Assembly (NCBI RefSeq): GCF_945859685.1
Contig: NC_079147.1
Coordinates: forward strand, 97,270,315-97,334,314
DNA: 64,000 nucleotides
DNA from: Eupeodes corollae
Lineage: Eukaryota > Arthropoda > Insecta > Diptera > Syrphidae
Direction of reading: 5' to 3'
Below, piece after piece: positions 43,123-54,822 of this stretch. The number at the start of each line of letters is the position of its first letter. Positions within the stretch are counted from its first letter, which is position 1. Position numbers and translations under genes: made by a program. Below the pieces are notes generated by a model. The model ran no database searches. It was not told the DNA's origin and worked only from the letters and a program-made list of their open reading frames with translations.

Positions 43123-44834
43123 TAGTTTCAAAAATGTTTGTATCTCCAAGAACTAGTCAAAGGCAGAATTTTATGATTTTAAACCGTCTTTCAATGGGAG
43201 AACAGAATAAAAATGTTTTAAGTAAACATATTTTCTTTACTGAATTCTTTGTTAACAAATTATGTTTGATGTTATGTATTAATACAATTGACAAATACGT
43301 TTGTCCTTTAAATGTTGTTGTGTATGACAATTAACTAATGTAGAATCTATTCCTGCATTTTCTGTTTTACAAATCCTTTCAAATTTTTAAATTCAAATTA
43401 AAAACTGTATCAATTCCCTTAAAAAATCAGTTTACTATTTCATCTGGTCAAAACAAAAACTATAATAGGAAAGATTTTAAAAGTGAGTGCTCCAACTTCT
43501 TATTTACATTATTTTCTCACTATTCACTTTTCACTGAACAGATTCACAACACGGCACTTATTTGTATACTTTTTTTTAGAAAATATTTCTGCACTTTATG
43601 ACAAATAGATAAATTCAGCAAAGCATTCTTTTCCCCTCTATATATACCGTCGATTGCCATGAACTGCTTTTTACGATTGATTCTTTATATTATTTTTATT
43701 TGTCGAGTTATTAAAGTGTCTTTTATGTCAAATGGAAGATAAAAAATGTTTATACTTTACGAATCTAACCAAATACCCATACCTAAATGTATTATGTGGA
43801 ACTTAAAATTCAAGCTTATATTAAGTTGGTAATTGAAAAGAATTTTAGTTGCTTTTTTTAGTATTTACAAATATTTTTTGGATTTTGTGGTTTACTTGTT
43901 CAACACTCTTACGAAATCGTGTATAAAGATTAAATGTGTTTCATATAAACTTTATTTTCGAAAATGTAACAAGACTAAAACGTTTATGTTTAACGATTTG
44001 TTTTGCACTACAAACAAAATAGTAAAAAAAATCCATTTAGAAAAATGACAAATCCTAGACCTATAAAATTTGTTTAAAACGTTTTATTTACAACGACAGG
44101 AAGAATCAAAGAAGTCTATAAAAATATCAATTGGCAAAGAGTGTTAATACCTTATGCGTTAAAATGTTGTCGTTTTACACTGGAAACAAAACTTTGTTAT
44201 AATATATAATAAACATGTGACATGACATGGGGGTACTTTACCCTTTACGCTCTGAAGATAAGCCAAACCGCCTCTCAAAACCCCTGTGCTCGGGGGCATA
44301 GTTATAAATTTCGTCACTATCGTGCGTATTGCGCTCATGGCGACACGTTTTGCCGCTTTTTAAGTTTTCTCTGTGTTATTTCTTTTATTTTTACTTCTGA
44401 ACACTTCGACTCTACTGGGATATCTTACCCGCTTTAAACGTTAGTATTTGCCAGTGCTATGGATTGACTGTTGTGTTATATACTCAAAATATAACAAGAC
44501 AATTAAAGGGTTTTAAATTGGCTCCGCTAGATTTTGGCGCACCATGGCGGCCATTTTCTTTTGGTGACATCTGTCAAATCTTTTATTCATTATTCAGTTG
44601 TAATTGCAAAATCATTATTTCATGTTACACGATTGAAAAGCACGTTCAAATGAAAAAAACTTTACTATCAAAATGAGTGTTCGTTTACGCATTGCGCCCA
44701 TTTTACGTTGGACGTGGTGGCCTTTCACAGTGGACTCTTCAACGTTTGGTCAAAGAACGCAATATCGGCCGAAAACATCGAAGCAGGGGTGATGTGAAAT
44801 GACTACAAATGTCATGCAAATTGACCCCGATAGA
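43123..44834. other. No gene seen
   Basis: AT-rich DNA. The 44220-44800 part is less AT-rich and contains GGCGGCCATTTTC and an open stretch ending at 44676, but nothing I can name. It could be the 5' flank of an unrecognised DNA transposon. Confidence 0.4.
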
Positions 44835-45818
44835 CTTTTTAATGTGGAGTTTGTATCCTTCCCTCTTTGATCTACCTTACACCTCTTGACATATTTAGCA
44901 AACAAATAACTGCAAGCTCTGCTATTCGCCTCAATGCTTCGTCGCAGTGAACTAACAACAACATTGGAAACTCCGTAATTCTAAGGTACTTAGAATCAAT
45001 TCCAAAGTACAAAGACTACACCATAACCCAACTACAATTCGACAGAAACTTCCAGATTTCTATACCTACCAGATCTTTTTGGGAGGATAGGACATTCTTG
45101 GATGATGAGTCAATCCATTTTACACAGATGGGTCATCTCTAATGGAGATGACGCAACAGTTTAATATTCACCTTTGCTGGGTGCCGGGCCATAGAGACAT
45201 TCCAGGTAGCTGTAAGGCAGATGAACTCGCCAGGAACGGTACAGTACAGCCCATCCTACCACGTTTGTCAAGTACTGGCATACCAATCGTTACTTGTAAA
45301 CTGTTGCTAATGCAAGACGGTGCGAGGAGGGCAGGAGCCAGGTGGAACAACATCACCACGTGTTAAGCCACCAAAAACATCTGGCCAACACTGGATTTAA
45401 AACTTTCAAGGTGCTTGCTCTCTCTAAGCAGATCGCATATAAGCTCGATAATAGGTGTCATAACCGGACACTGTCTAATAGGAAAGCACGCCACGAGACT
45501 AGGCGTATTCTCGAATGACTTTTGCAGAAGCTGTATGGACGAGGAAGAGGAAGAAACGGTTCTTCATCTTCTCTGCACATGCCCTGCTCTAGCTAGAAAA
45601 CGCAAGAATTACCTAGGAAAATTCTTCTTTAACGATCTAAATCATATCGGTATAATCAGCCTCTCACGTTTCGTAAGGGACTCAAGCTGGTTCCATTGAG
45701 CTTAGGAGGAAGCCTTAAGATTCATGTGGTATAAAAATGGGCCATTAAACTGACCTAAGTGTGTCCGTTTCCATCTTGGACAGCCACTATAACCTAACCC
45801 TAACCTAACCATCCTCCC
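44835..45818 (+). mobile_element. LOA-like LINE 3' end with RNase H remnant and CCTAAC tail
   Basis: Plus strand: reverse-transcriptase end (LTPLDIFSKQITA, SAIRLNASSQ, SIPKYKDYTITQLQFDRNF), start of RNase H (FTQMGHL, a decayed YTDGS), then a direct jump to its end (FNIHLCWVPGHRDIPGSCKA, DELARNG). The C-terminal tail follows at 45415-45699 (HATRLGVFSNDFCRSCMDEE, ETVLHLLCTCPALA). The 3' UTR ends ATCTTGGACAGCCACTATAA followed by CCTAACCCTAACCTAACC. About 60 residues of RNase H are deleted. The intact 3' end lies against the minus-strand LOA copy. Confidence 0.75.
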
Positions 45819-46835
45819 TCTCAAGGGATATTTGTAGTTCGTTAACCACTATGTTCCACAGGAAAGGGGAGAGATCACCTCCTTGCGGAGTGCCTCTACC
45901 GATAGACTTTTCGTACAAATCCCCCATCTTAGATTTGATGATCCTGCTTTTTAGCATTAGATTAATCAAGTCACAGAGTGAGTATTCAACGTTTAGGGTC
46001 ATCATAGAAGAAGTAATAGCGGATGTGTCAACGTTGTTGAAAGCGCCCTCAATATCCAGGATGGTCACCATAGTATATTAATTTTGCTTTAGGGAGTGTT
46101 CGATAGTTCTTACCAGAGTGTACAAGGCTGTTTCTATCGATTGCCCTTTGCAGTAAGCATTCTGAGACATCGATATGCTCTTATCAATGCTATTACGTAA
46201 ATGGATATCAATCAATCGTTCCAGAGTTTTGATAATGAATGAGTTATACGCTAATAGGTCTCAGATCTTTAGGGTTGACATGCGAACATTTGCCCGCCTT
46301 GGGAATGAAACTACTTTTACTTCTCTCTATCGCTGAGGTATAAAGACCAGAGCTAGATAACTTTTAAAGATCATTTCAATGATGGGCAGAGTTATGTCAA
46401 TTGTAAGTTGTAGCTCAGCTGGTATGATTTGATCTGGACCTGCTGATTTATACGGTTCGAAGCTATTCAGAGCCCATTACAATTTTTCTTTTGTAAGAAG
46501 ACCTTGAGGAAAAGTTAAGTTAATACCCGATCCAGGACGGTTTGTTGTATTAACGGATTTGGAGCTATCTGGGAAGTGGGTGGCTAGTAGCAGGTTTAGC
46601 GTTTCTTCGAAAGAGTTAGTCCAAGTACCATCCGAGTTTTTAAGACAACTAGGCATGGTTGGATTTGTTGAGAGAATCTTGCTTATCCTTGATGCCTCCG
46701 AGGATTATTCTATTGAGATACAGAAGGATCTCCATGAGATCTCTTGGCTATTCTCAGTTCTTGTTTATACTTTTTGAGAGATTCCTTATAGGAGTCCCAA
46801 ACTTGGTGATGTCTAGTCTTTTTTGCTTTGGCTTT
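45819..46835 (-). mobile_element. LOA-like LINE, linker and reverse transcriptase (minus)
   Basis: Minus strand from 46835 downward: HQVWDSYKESLKKYKQELR, LKNSDGTWTNSFEETLNLLL, THFPDSSK, LNSFEPYKSAGPDQIIPAEL, then VTILDIEGAFNNVDTSAITS and GRGTPQGGDLSPFLWNIVVN (open stretch 45805-46071). It stops just before the YADD block, where the plus-strand LOA copy's tail begins. The 5' part of this same copy is at 49425-50465, beyond LINE H. Confidence 0.75.
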
Positions 46836-47882
46836 GGCTTTACGTATTTCCGCTACCACTCTATTTCGGAGCGAACAGAACGCACGACGCAGCTCATTCA
46901 AACGATACCGCTTCCAATTCGTATAAGCATCATCTCGCTGTTGGATTAAGTTTCTAATATTTACAGTGAACCACGGTTTATTGTTTGGTTTAAGAATTTT
47001 TGTTTTTAATGGAACATGAGTATTAAACAGATTAGAAATATTATAAGTTAAAAATTCAATCTGGTCGTTTGATGACGGTAGATAATACATGGCATCCCAG
47101 TTTATTTCTCGTGTACGATCGCCAAGTTCCTGAATATTAATATTATGGAAATCTCGATAAGTAATTTTTTCAACGGAGAAATCAAGACTAAATCTAAGAG
47201 TGAGAAAAATTAAATCATGCTTTGAAAAAGCTGGCGCAGAAAGCTGATCATAAAAAGCAACGTCATGAATATCGCTAACAAACATCAGGTCCAACAACGA
47301 AGCATCTCTACCAAAATAATGAGTTGGTACGTTAGTGTTTGCTGGTTTTAAATTGTAAGTTTGCATATTATGTGTCAGAACATTAGTATTTAAAAGATTG
47401 CAATTGAAATCTCCACAGAGTACAATATTGGGGGAGCTCAGAGAGATTTCCTCCAATACTGTATACAGTGGTGAGAAATCTATGTATCTATTAGGCCTGT
47501 AGATAGTACCCAAAAGCAAATTTCCATCATTACCTACAACTTCAACGAACAAATATTCAATAGTGCTATCCACAGTGGCTGAAAGTTTAAGTTTGCATTT
47601 AATTGTTCTCTTAACATAAATCGCAACGCCCCCCCCAACACGGTTCACTCTATTAAATCGAAAAACTCGATAGCCCTCTAAGCAACAGATATCATCATTT
47701 AGTTCATCCCTCAACCAAGTTTCAGTGACACAAATAACATCTACATCGGAATCAGTAAAAATATCGCGAAATTCATCAATCTTTGGAAGCAAACTTTGCG
47801 CATTGATGTGACAAATCCGGAGCCCACATTTCTGCTTGCTCAGAACTCGAACCATCGAACGCATTGATCTATTATTAGACAT
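46710..47882 (-). CDS. Chimeric ORF: LINE H endonuclease fused to LOA linker
   Basis: Open frame of 390 residues from the ATG at 47882 (MSNNRSMRS). Residues about 20-350 are the LINE H APE-type endonuclease: CHINAQSLLPKIDEF, CVTETWL, CGDFNCNLL, SLLDLMFVSD and FSKHDLIFL, where the residue before the catalytic histidine is lysine instead of aspartate (cysteine in the copy at 61 kb). The chain then continues through NKPWFTVNIRNLI and WKRYRLNELRR. After about residue 350 (near 46830) it switches in frame to LOA sequence (HHQVWDSYKESLKKY). LINE H sequence continues differently in the 61-kb copy (KTAKRRYFENLLN), which locates the switch. Probably a by-product of a deletion, not a working gene. Confidence 0.75.
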   Translation of the reverse strand: MSNNRSMRSMVRVLSKQKCGLRICHINAQSLLPKIDEFRDIFTDSDVDVICVTETWLRDELNDDICCLEGYRVFRFNRVNRVGGGVAIYVKRTIKCKLKLSATVDSTIEYLFVEVVGNDGNLLLGTIYRPNRYIDFSPLYTVLEEISLSSPNIVLCGDFNCNLLNTNVLTHNMQTYNLKPANTNVPTHYFGRDASLLDLMFVSDIHDVAFYDQLSAPAFSKHDLIFLTLRFSLDFSVEKITYRDFHNINIQELGDRTREINWDAMYYLPSSNDQIEFLTYNISNLFNTHVPLKTKILKPNNKPWFTVNIRNLIQQRDDAYTNWKRYRLNELRRAFCSLRNRVVAEIRKAKAKAKKTRHHQVWDSYKESLKKYKQELRIAKRSHGDPSVSQ

Positions 47883-47900
47883 TACAACAAGCAAAAATAA

Positions 47901-47928
47901 AGTTTTTTTTTTTTTTTTTTTTTTTTTT
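47901..47928. repeat. A-run between ORF1 and ORF2 of LINE H
   Basis: Homopolymer (T on the plus strand) of about 27 bases, 20 nt upstream of the ORF2 start. A second A-rich stretch lies at 48051-48070. Confidence 0.8.
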
Positions 47929-48079
47929 AAGAAAGAAAATTTAAAAAGTAAATAATTTAAAAAAGAACTAATAAAAAAATTAATTTAATAATTTAATTTA
48001 ATTTAATTTAAAGTTAAATTATAATTTTGAAAATATATAAGAAAAAAAGAAAAACAAAAAAAAAAAAAATTCAATAATA

Positions 48080-49087
48080 TTAATTTTCATTCGAAAGTGA
48101 TGATCTGGCAACGTCTTCGAGTCCCTCGATGCAGTCAACAGGAACAGCTGTGTCATCCGCTTTACCTTTGACATAAACAACTCCCCGCGCGGAGAAGACA
48201 AGTGTTATTTGTTTGCTCTTTCTCAATTCAAGTGCACGCTGCATTATTAATTTATTTTTTTGAGTTAAGCTTTCGCGTATATGGATTGCAGAAGATGATG
48301 CGGGGGATCCATCAAGAACGAAGTGAATGTCTTCAAGGCAAAGCTGTCTATTGTTTACTTTACGGAATTGTGCGATGGAAGTTAAAACATAGTTTTTGTC
48401 ATACGGGGAAGTAAATTTAATTTTGATCGCAGAGTTTAGCGAATTAAGCTTCGGGCGAGTGCGGTATATATTAATCAGTGACGGTGGTTTGATATTAATG
48501 GTATCGCAAATTAAATTGAAAATAGATCTTAAATTTTCATTTTGCACGAACGGAATACCGAAGATAAAAGCATCTCTGGCGATAATTTGATTTTCGTATG
48601 TGTTCATCGTGTGTTTAAGTTTGTATAGTTCTTCGGCAATGTCACTAGAGTTATTGTTTACATTACTAAGTTCTGTGGCTTTTTCGTTTAGTAAAGTTTT
48701 AGTGTTATTGCACTCCGCGGTGACATTTGCAAGTGACATTTTAATATTGTTCATATCAGTGTTGAGTGAATTAATATTTAAATTTAAATCAGAATTATTT
48801 AATTCTAATTTGTCAACTCGGCTAGTTATGTCACTAATGTTTTTTTTAATGTCTTTGATTTCGCGGCCTAGCTCCTCTGTTATTCTTTTCTCGGACTCTT
48901 CAAGTTTTTGAGACAATAATTTAACGATAAACTCACTTTGTTGGCGAAGCTTATCATCCATCCAAGAGTGATCGTCAAGCCCCATGGGTTTTGTAGTGGT
49001 TGTTCGGAGGGGAGATGGATTAACACGGGGCGAACTTACGGAGGAGGAGCTTTTAGTGCGGGAAACTGAACGTGTATTATTTGCCAT
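48080..49087 (-). CDS. LINE H ORF1 protein with coiled coil and FP-like domain (335 aa)
   Basis: Intact ORF. The N-terminus is serine/threonine-rich (RSVSRTKSSSSVSSPR, residues 5-20). A long heptad-rich stretch follows at about 60-165 (EESEKRITEELGREIKDIKK and after), consistent with a coiled coil. The C-terminal part at about 165-315 resembles the baculovirus FP-type domain found in many insect LINE ORF1 proteins: FIFGIPFVQNENLRSI, IYRTRPKL, AIKIKFTSPYDKN, HIRESLTQKNKLIM, RGVVYVK. No zinc knuckle is visible. The likely role is RNA binding and chaperoning of the element transcript. It is open although the element is incomplete. Confidence 0.8.
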   Translation of the reverse strand: MANNTRSVSRTKSSSSVSSPRVNPSPLRTTTTKPMGLDDHSWMDDKLRQQSEFIVKLLSQKLEESEKRITEELGREIKDIKKNISDITSRVDKLELNNSDLNLNINSLNTDMNNIKMSLANVTAECNNTKTLLNEKATELSNVNNNSSDIAEELYKLKHTMNTYENQIIARDAFIFGIPFVQNENLRSIFNLICDTINIKPPSLINIYRTRPKLNSLNSAIKIKFTSPYDKNYVLTSIAQFRKVNNRQLCLEDIHFVLDGSPASSSAIHIRESLTQKNKLIMQRALELRKSKQITLVFSARGVVYVKGKADDTAVPVDCIEGLEDVARSSLSNEN

Positions 49088-49425
49088 GCGAACGAGAGTT
49101 TTTATGTGTTTTATGTAAGCGGGTGAGTTTGTTTATGTAAGATAAGTAGTGTTAGTGTAGAGAGTCGGTAAAATTTCACTCAAAGTATAAATTTTCTTTG
49201 TTTAAAATGAGGCAAAGAAAGAAAAAAAAAAGAAATTTAAGAAATTTATTTAACTTTAATTTGATCAATAATGAACACTTTTTCCGACAAAACAACAGTG
49301 TAATTCGTTTCAGAATGAATGGAACTATAAGCACAACAACTTTTTTTTTTTTTGGGTTGATTGCGTTTTCGATTAAAAATAAATAAAAACAGTGTCACCA
49401 GAATCAAAGCACGTCCACTCAGCAG

Positions 49426-50465
49426 CTCATATTGTCCTACATAACTTACTACCAGAATAGTTGTTGAAATATAATCAAAAAGAGACTCACCTCTGTTATT
49501 TGTATCGGTACTAACCCCATGTAGTACGGTGCGCGTTGGCGTCACAACCTATAATTAGGTTTGTTTTCTGTCTTGTTGATTCAGCGACCGTCTTCTCCAG
49601 AATGGTACTAGGCAGTGTGCCCTTGTGGTCGTAGCCCAAATACGCTGATACCCCCAGTAGGTATGTTTGTCTTTTACCATACTGGCTGTGGTGACGTCTT
49701 TATCACTGAAATTAGGGAGTAAAATACATTTAGATTACGTTTTAATAGTATGCAGGACCTTTTCCTATTACATATAGCACGTAGCCAAAAGTTCTCAATC
49801 CTCGAACCAGGGATTTCACAATCCAGGGCTCTTGGAAGAGAACGACATCTTTTCCAGTTTTTGTCAGGTGGAGAAGAAGGGAGGCCGAAGCCGCTTTAGA
49901 GTGTTGGAGGTTAATCTGTAGTATTTGCCGCATGTTGGCTACAAATAGGCAGATCAACCACCACCACTGTTAAATCCAGCTCATCCAGATCAGACGAAGA
50001 GGATAGTTCATCTTCTTCCTCACTGGGAAGAGCTTTGTCGTTTGAGTCATCGGGTTCCATTAGGGATAAACCTTTGACGTTTTAGCAGAAGACTGAGCTG
50101 CGAGAGAAGAGGGCCCCGCCACATTCTCAACCACATCCAAGGATGGGAAGGTGAAGATTGCACTGGGACCGTCTACGTCCTGCGACACAGCTTATGAAAA
50201 GATTTCGGAAGAAGACTGTGTTGCGACAGAAGAGAACCCAGGTACATCAATATCCACATCCAAGGAAGGGAAGGTGGTATTAGCACTGGGACCAACTACG
50301 TCTTGCGACACAGCTTTCAAAAATAGTTGAGGAGGCTCGCATGAAGCGTCTACCTCACCTTTTGTATAGATACGTAGCGTAACTGTCTCGAAACCGTATC
50401 TTATAAACCCCTTAACTCGCGCCAGTCTTATAGGTGTACTTCTATCAACTGGCAAATCAATTTTT
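49426..50465 (-). mobile_element. LOA-like LINE 5' part: ORF1 end and endonuclease start
   Basis: Minus strand: end of ORF1 (STPIRLARVKGFIRYGFETV, TLRIYTKGEVDASCEPPQ at 50300-50450), then the ORF2 start at about 49930 (MRQILQINLQHSKAASASLL, VVLFQEPWIV). It continues, with frameshifts, to TKTNLIIGCDANA-type (NLIIGCDANAHRTTW) and NRGESLFDYI at about 49470. The break at about 49425 is where LINE H begins. It is the 5' half of the copy whose linker and reverse transcriptase are at 45819-46835. Confidence 0.7.
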
Positions 50466-52374
50466 GGGTAAGGGTTTCTCTAACTAGTTTATAGTAAACT
50501 TGTTATGAATTTTTAAAATGCACGTTTAAGTAGTGATTTTCTTTTAAATTTCAATTTAAAATTTTCCCTTTAGGCAATATCCACTTCAAGGACACATTCA
50601 AAAATAAGAATGTTTAAAAACTCCCCTAGTCTCCATCGTGAGTCGTGGAAAGGTATATTAATTTTATCTATGCCCATCGGGTTCACCTGAATAATATTTT
50701 ATTATATTTTTCTCGAAAAACAAAGTTAAAAATAAAAATCCTTGAACATCTATATGGCATGAGTTATGAAGAATTGGACATTTTAAAAGCAGGTGTCCCC
50801 GCAGTGCTATAGTAAAGAAATTATTTCTTTAATTTATATCTTGAAACACTTTTTGTTTGGTTACTTTTACATCAGAGGCATTTCTTTTTAATAAGAATCA
50901 AAAGTTGTCTCGCGGCAATTTATGAACCAAAAATATTTTCTTCTTAAGTTGACATATTTATACTTTTAATACTTTTTTCTTTTATGTTATGCATTGTGTA
51001 TTATTTTGAGCTTAAAAAAAGAAATTTTGGATTGAAAATTGCAACCCCATAGGTCAATCTCTAAAAAGCCTTCTAGCACATACTGACACCTTTAAACCAA
51101 GTTCAATATTTTCAAGATTCTGGATTTTCTTAACTAAATACAAAATTCAAATCAAAAATGAACTGACATAGACTTTTTAAAGCAGCAGCGTATATGTTGT
51201 AAATAGTTGACTTTTTGATTTTGCAAAGGTCAAAATACTTTATAGAGTTTTATTTCAAACCCAGAAGTAGAAGAATGTATCTCCATCAAAAATGGTTACG
51301 TAAAAGCTAAGCATCTTCATTTTTTTAATATATAGATGTACATATACTTATGTTTATATAGTTGTGTGATGTGTATGTGGAAGTTTATATAAGTTAAGAA
51401 AGATACAAAGAAAAAATCACATAACCTCATTCTGTCATTTCTATTCACCTCTGTCAGCCTCAAACTAAGAGAATAATTTCTAATCCATCAAGTTGGCTAT
51501 GTAGCAGAAGCAAGACATCACACATTCTCTAGCATATTCCCTTTAGGGACATTTAAGTGGACTCATAGAGTCATGATTTATTGTCCTTTTAGCAAATAAA
51601 AAAGTCATATTGTTAACTTTTCTCCCACCATTGTACATCGGGACAGTTTATGAGGTCAAATTGGAACAATTTTAAAAACAAAGAAAAGAAACTTTAAAAA
51701 CATAATTCCTGTTTATATTGAAAATGGATTGAAAGTAGTTTTTTGAAAAAAATCTATTAAATAAAAACATCTTTTATTTGTTTCATCTTAACAACATAAA
51801 ATGACAAATGGTCTTCAGTGAATTGCCCTACACAGTACACACACGTAAATTATTTTCGCCCTTGAAATCGGAATTAGATTCCGTTTTTAGGGGTCTTTTA
51901 CCAATTTTAAGAATTTATAACAGCTTTCAAATACGCCGTTAATAGAAGAAAAAGGATCCTCTTCACTAACTTCGAACGGTAGACTGCTTTAGACAAAGGT
52001 ATAAACTACGTTAAACAAAGTAAAGTGCAATGTTCAGATTTTCTAGGTATAAAAGGATGGTTTTGTACGACCTTTCTGGGGCACTGGACATATAGGTATT
52101 TACCAAAACTTCATCGCAGTAGACTAATAACAGCATTGGCCACTTCGCAACTCGTAGTTTCGAAGCACAACTACAACAACAGTTCTAGGAGAATAATGCA
52201 TTCCAAGAAGATAAATCAATTGACTTTTATAAAGATGGATAAAAAACAAATAAAGTTGAGCCGTGAACTCTTAAAGGCTGAAACTATTTCTTTTAATCCT
52301 AATAACTTTTGACATTAAAAGAAGTCTCATCCTGGCTGAAAGAAAACGTGGCTCTTTCTCAAATAGATCCATCT
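50466..52374. other. No gene confirmed
   Basis: AT-rich DNA. The plus-strand open frame 52025-52312 has a faint resemblance to the end of the LOA reverse-transcriptase region (ITALATSQL, NYNNSSRRI) but too weak to call. Confidence 0.4.
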
Positions 52375-54822
52375 CAGTCGTTGGACTTGTACCCTTCTGG
52401 CTAAGTTTTCGGAGCTGCAGAGCCCGTAAGGCCCGTCGTTTCATATTTTCCCCCAATCACCTTCTATGCATACGGGATCGTAAATCACGCGAAGAACTTT
52501 TCTCACAAAACAACCCAAGGTGCTTTCATCGGTTCTTGTCATAGTTCATGCTTCTGCATCGTAGGACGGGGATGATGAGGGTCGTATAAAACGACACTTT
52601 TGTCGATCAAGAGAGGGCTTCGCTTTCTTCAGCCGAAGAAACGGTGGTTAGCAAAAGTTATTCTTCGTTTGATCTCAGCGCTGGTGTTAGTTTCTGGGTT
52701 AATACCGGAGAATAGGTAGAAAAAGTCCTTTACTACCTCAAAGTTAAGTCTGTCGATGGTGACGTTTGATCCAGACTTCGTTGTTGTAGGTCCTTTCCAA
52801 CAGCGTGTACTTTGTTTTGCAATAATTAACCGTTAAACCCATTTTTTCAGGCTCAATACTCTCTAAAGCACCGTTATAATCGTTCTTCAGATTATGTCAA
52901 TGTCATCAGCATACGCTAGGAATTGGACAGACTTTTGAAAGATAGTGCCTCTAGTATTGACGACGTGGCTCTGCTCTATTTGTTGAAGGACGATAATAAA
53001 GAAATCGATGGACACCATATCACCTTGTCTAAAGCCTTTTTTGACATTAAAAGGTTCTGTTAATTGTTTCCAATCTTTATGGAGCAACGCGAAATGTCCA
53101 TGGATACCATGCACAAACGGACGAGTTTGGCAGGAATGCCAAAACAAGACAAAACCTGCACTGATAAGGAACTCTAAGGTTGTTGACGATGGGCTTTAGA
53201 CGTTCAGTTCAGTTCAAAGGGTCTCCTTTTTTTTAAATCGGACAAACAATACTGAGATTCCATTCATCGGTCATGCTTTCTTCCGGACATACCTCACAGA
53301 TAAGTTGGTGCATGCTCCTAACCAAATCATATCCAGCTGCTTTGAAGACCTCGGCACTGAAGCCATCTGCTCCAGCGGCTTTGTTAGACTTCCGCTTAGA
53401 TATCTTTACTTCGTCTATGTTGGGAAGACGGGCGGAAGAAGACTTCTATGTTGAATATTTCATTCTGCCTGAAAGGGGAATTGGGTTCGTTGTCGCAGTT
53501 GTACAGTCTGCAGAAGGGGTCCGTCCACATCCTCAGCATTTAATGCGGTTCTAACTCTATGTGCATGTGATTTTCGTTTCACCTGCTCTCCACATCTTCG
53601 ACCGCATACTTCTCTTGCTACCTCTTTTTCCTTCTTAAAAGTCGGTGATCCTCTTGCTTCTTCTGCTCATAGAGCTCGTGAGCAGATCTCGTCCTTCTAT
53701 GCAGCGCCGGATTTCTTGTTTGTGGCTGCTTGAAACCCATCACCTCAGAGGCGGCTTCTCCGGTTACATTTTGGCAATGTTTTCACTGGTGCTCTATACA
53801 TTGTATTGGCTGCAGATGACTTCAAAAGAGGTTTCTTGCGACTAAGTCATAGAAGGGTTTGGTGATCTCTTGCGATTGTAGCCGTTCGACATTGTACGTT
53901 CTCCCATCATCTTCCTGTTTTGCCTTGGGTCTGGAAACCCTAAGTGCTACAACAAGATAGTGGTCCGATTTGATGTTAGCTCCTCGGAAAGATCAGGCGT
54001 ACATGGTGCTGGAAGCGTGTCTAGCGTCGATCGCAATAAAGTCAATCTGGTTGACGGTAGATTGATCTGGAGAACTCCAAGTTCCTTTGTGTATATTGAA
54101 GTGTGGAAAACGCGTACCCCGCAGCAAAATCAGCTAGTCTGAATCCGTTGTCGGAAGTGTTGTCGTGCAGGCTGTTTTACGCCATTTTTCCACCAAAGAT
54201 GTCTTCCCTTCCTTGTTTGGCGTTAAGATCGCCCAAGACACTTTTAATATTGTAGTTAGGACACTGTTCATATGTTTTATCCTAGAATTTGAAGAACATA
54301 TCCTTGGTGTTGTCATACTTCTCTTCTGTGGGGACGTGTCAGCATAATAGGATAATTTATGCCGAAATTAGCCTTGATGAGGATGGTCATGAGGCGCATA
54401 TTGCTCAAGACTTGTTGCCTAAGTTTAGCTCCAATGTAAAAACCGCATTCAAAACAGCGTTGTTGGTTTTCTCGGTAACTGTCGATATAGAAAATATCGT
54501 TTTTTTTTATTCTCTTTTTGTCCGCCCCATCTCATCGTGTTTCCTGGATGGCGGGGATATCTGCCTTAAATAAGTCAAGGGCCCTCGCTAGTAGCTCTAT
54601 ATGGTGTTCACTTAGTAGTTTAACCTAACTACTGGGCGGAAACAACTCTCCCCCCTCAACCCCCAGCAACTTTCCACTGGCGTTGGCTTGGAATCCAATC
54701 TCCAGTTTAGGTACTAGGCACCCGATGTTCACCATGGGAGAGAAGAAGTCGATAAACAGAGGTGGGTTTTGAGAAAAACCTGTGTCCCTTTAAATGCACA
54801 TGTCTACTATTTGAACATCAAA
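52375..54822 (-). mobile_element. RTE-like LINE copy C, degenerate, 3' end missing
   Basis: The minus-strand 5' end near 54822 shares the ATGTTCAAATAGTAGACATG terminus. Endonuclease and reverse-transcriptase traces follow in order: the LAYADDIDII block is readable at 52887-53147 together with FNVKKGFRQGDMVSIDFF, and AGADGFSAEV appears near 53370. Many frameshifts; more decayed than copy B. Homology with B stops near 52375, inside the C-terminal segment. Confidence 0.75.

Larger units (their letters stand above)
46835..49425 (-). mobile_element. LINE H, 5' two-fifths, inserted in LOA
   Basis: On the minus strand: a 5' leader beginning near 49425 (GAGTGGACGTGCTTTGATTC), ORF1 (48080-49087), an AT-rich gap with an A-run of about 27, and the endonuclease part of ORF2. 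Reverse transcriptase and 3' end are missing. Because LINEs usually lose the 5' end and not the 3' end, a later deletion must have removed the rest together with part of the host LOA. Confidence 0.75.

Noticed and set aside
44680..44830. Possible N-terminus of a DNA transposase (MSVRLRIAP...)
   Set aside because: No helix-turn-helix or catalytic motif that I can recognise, and no terminal repeats.
52025..52312. Possible LOA reverse-transcriptase end
   Set aside because: Only a few residues line up with the 44.9-kb copy; too weak to annotate.
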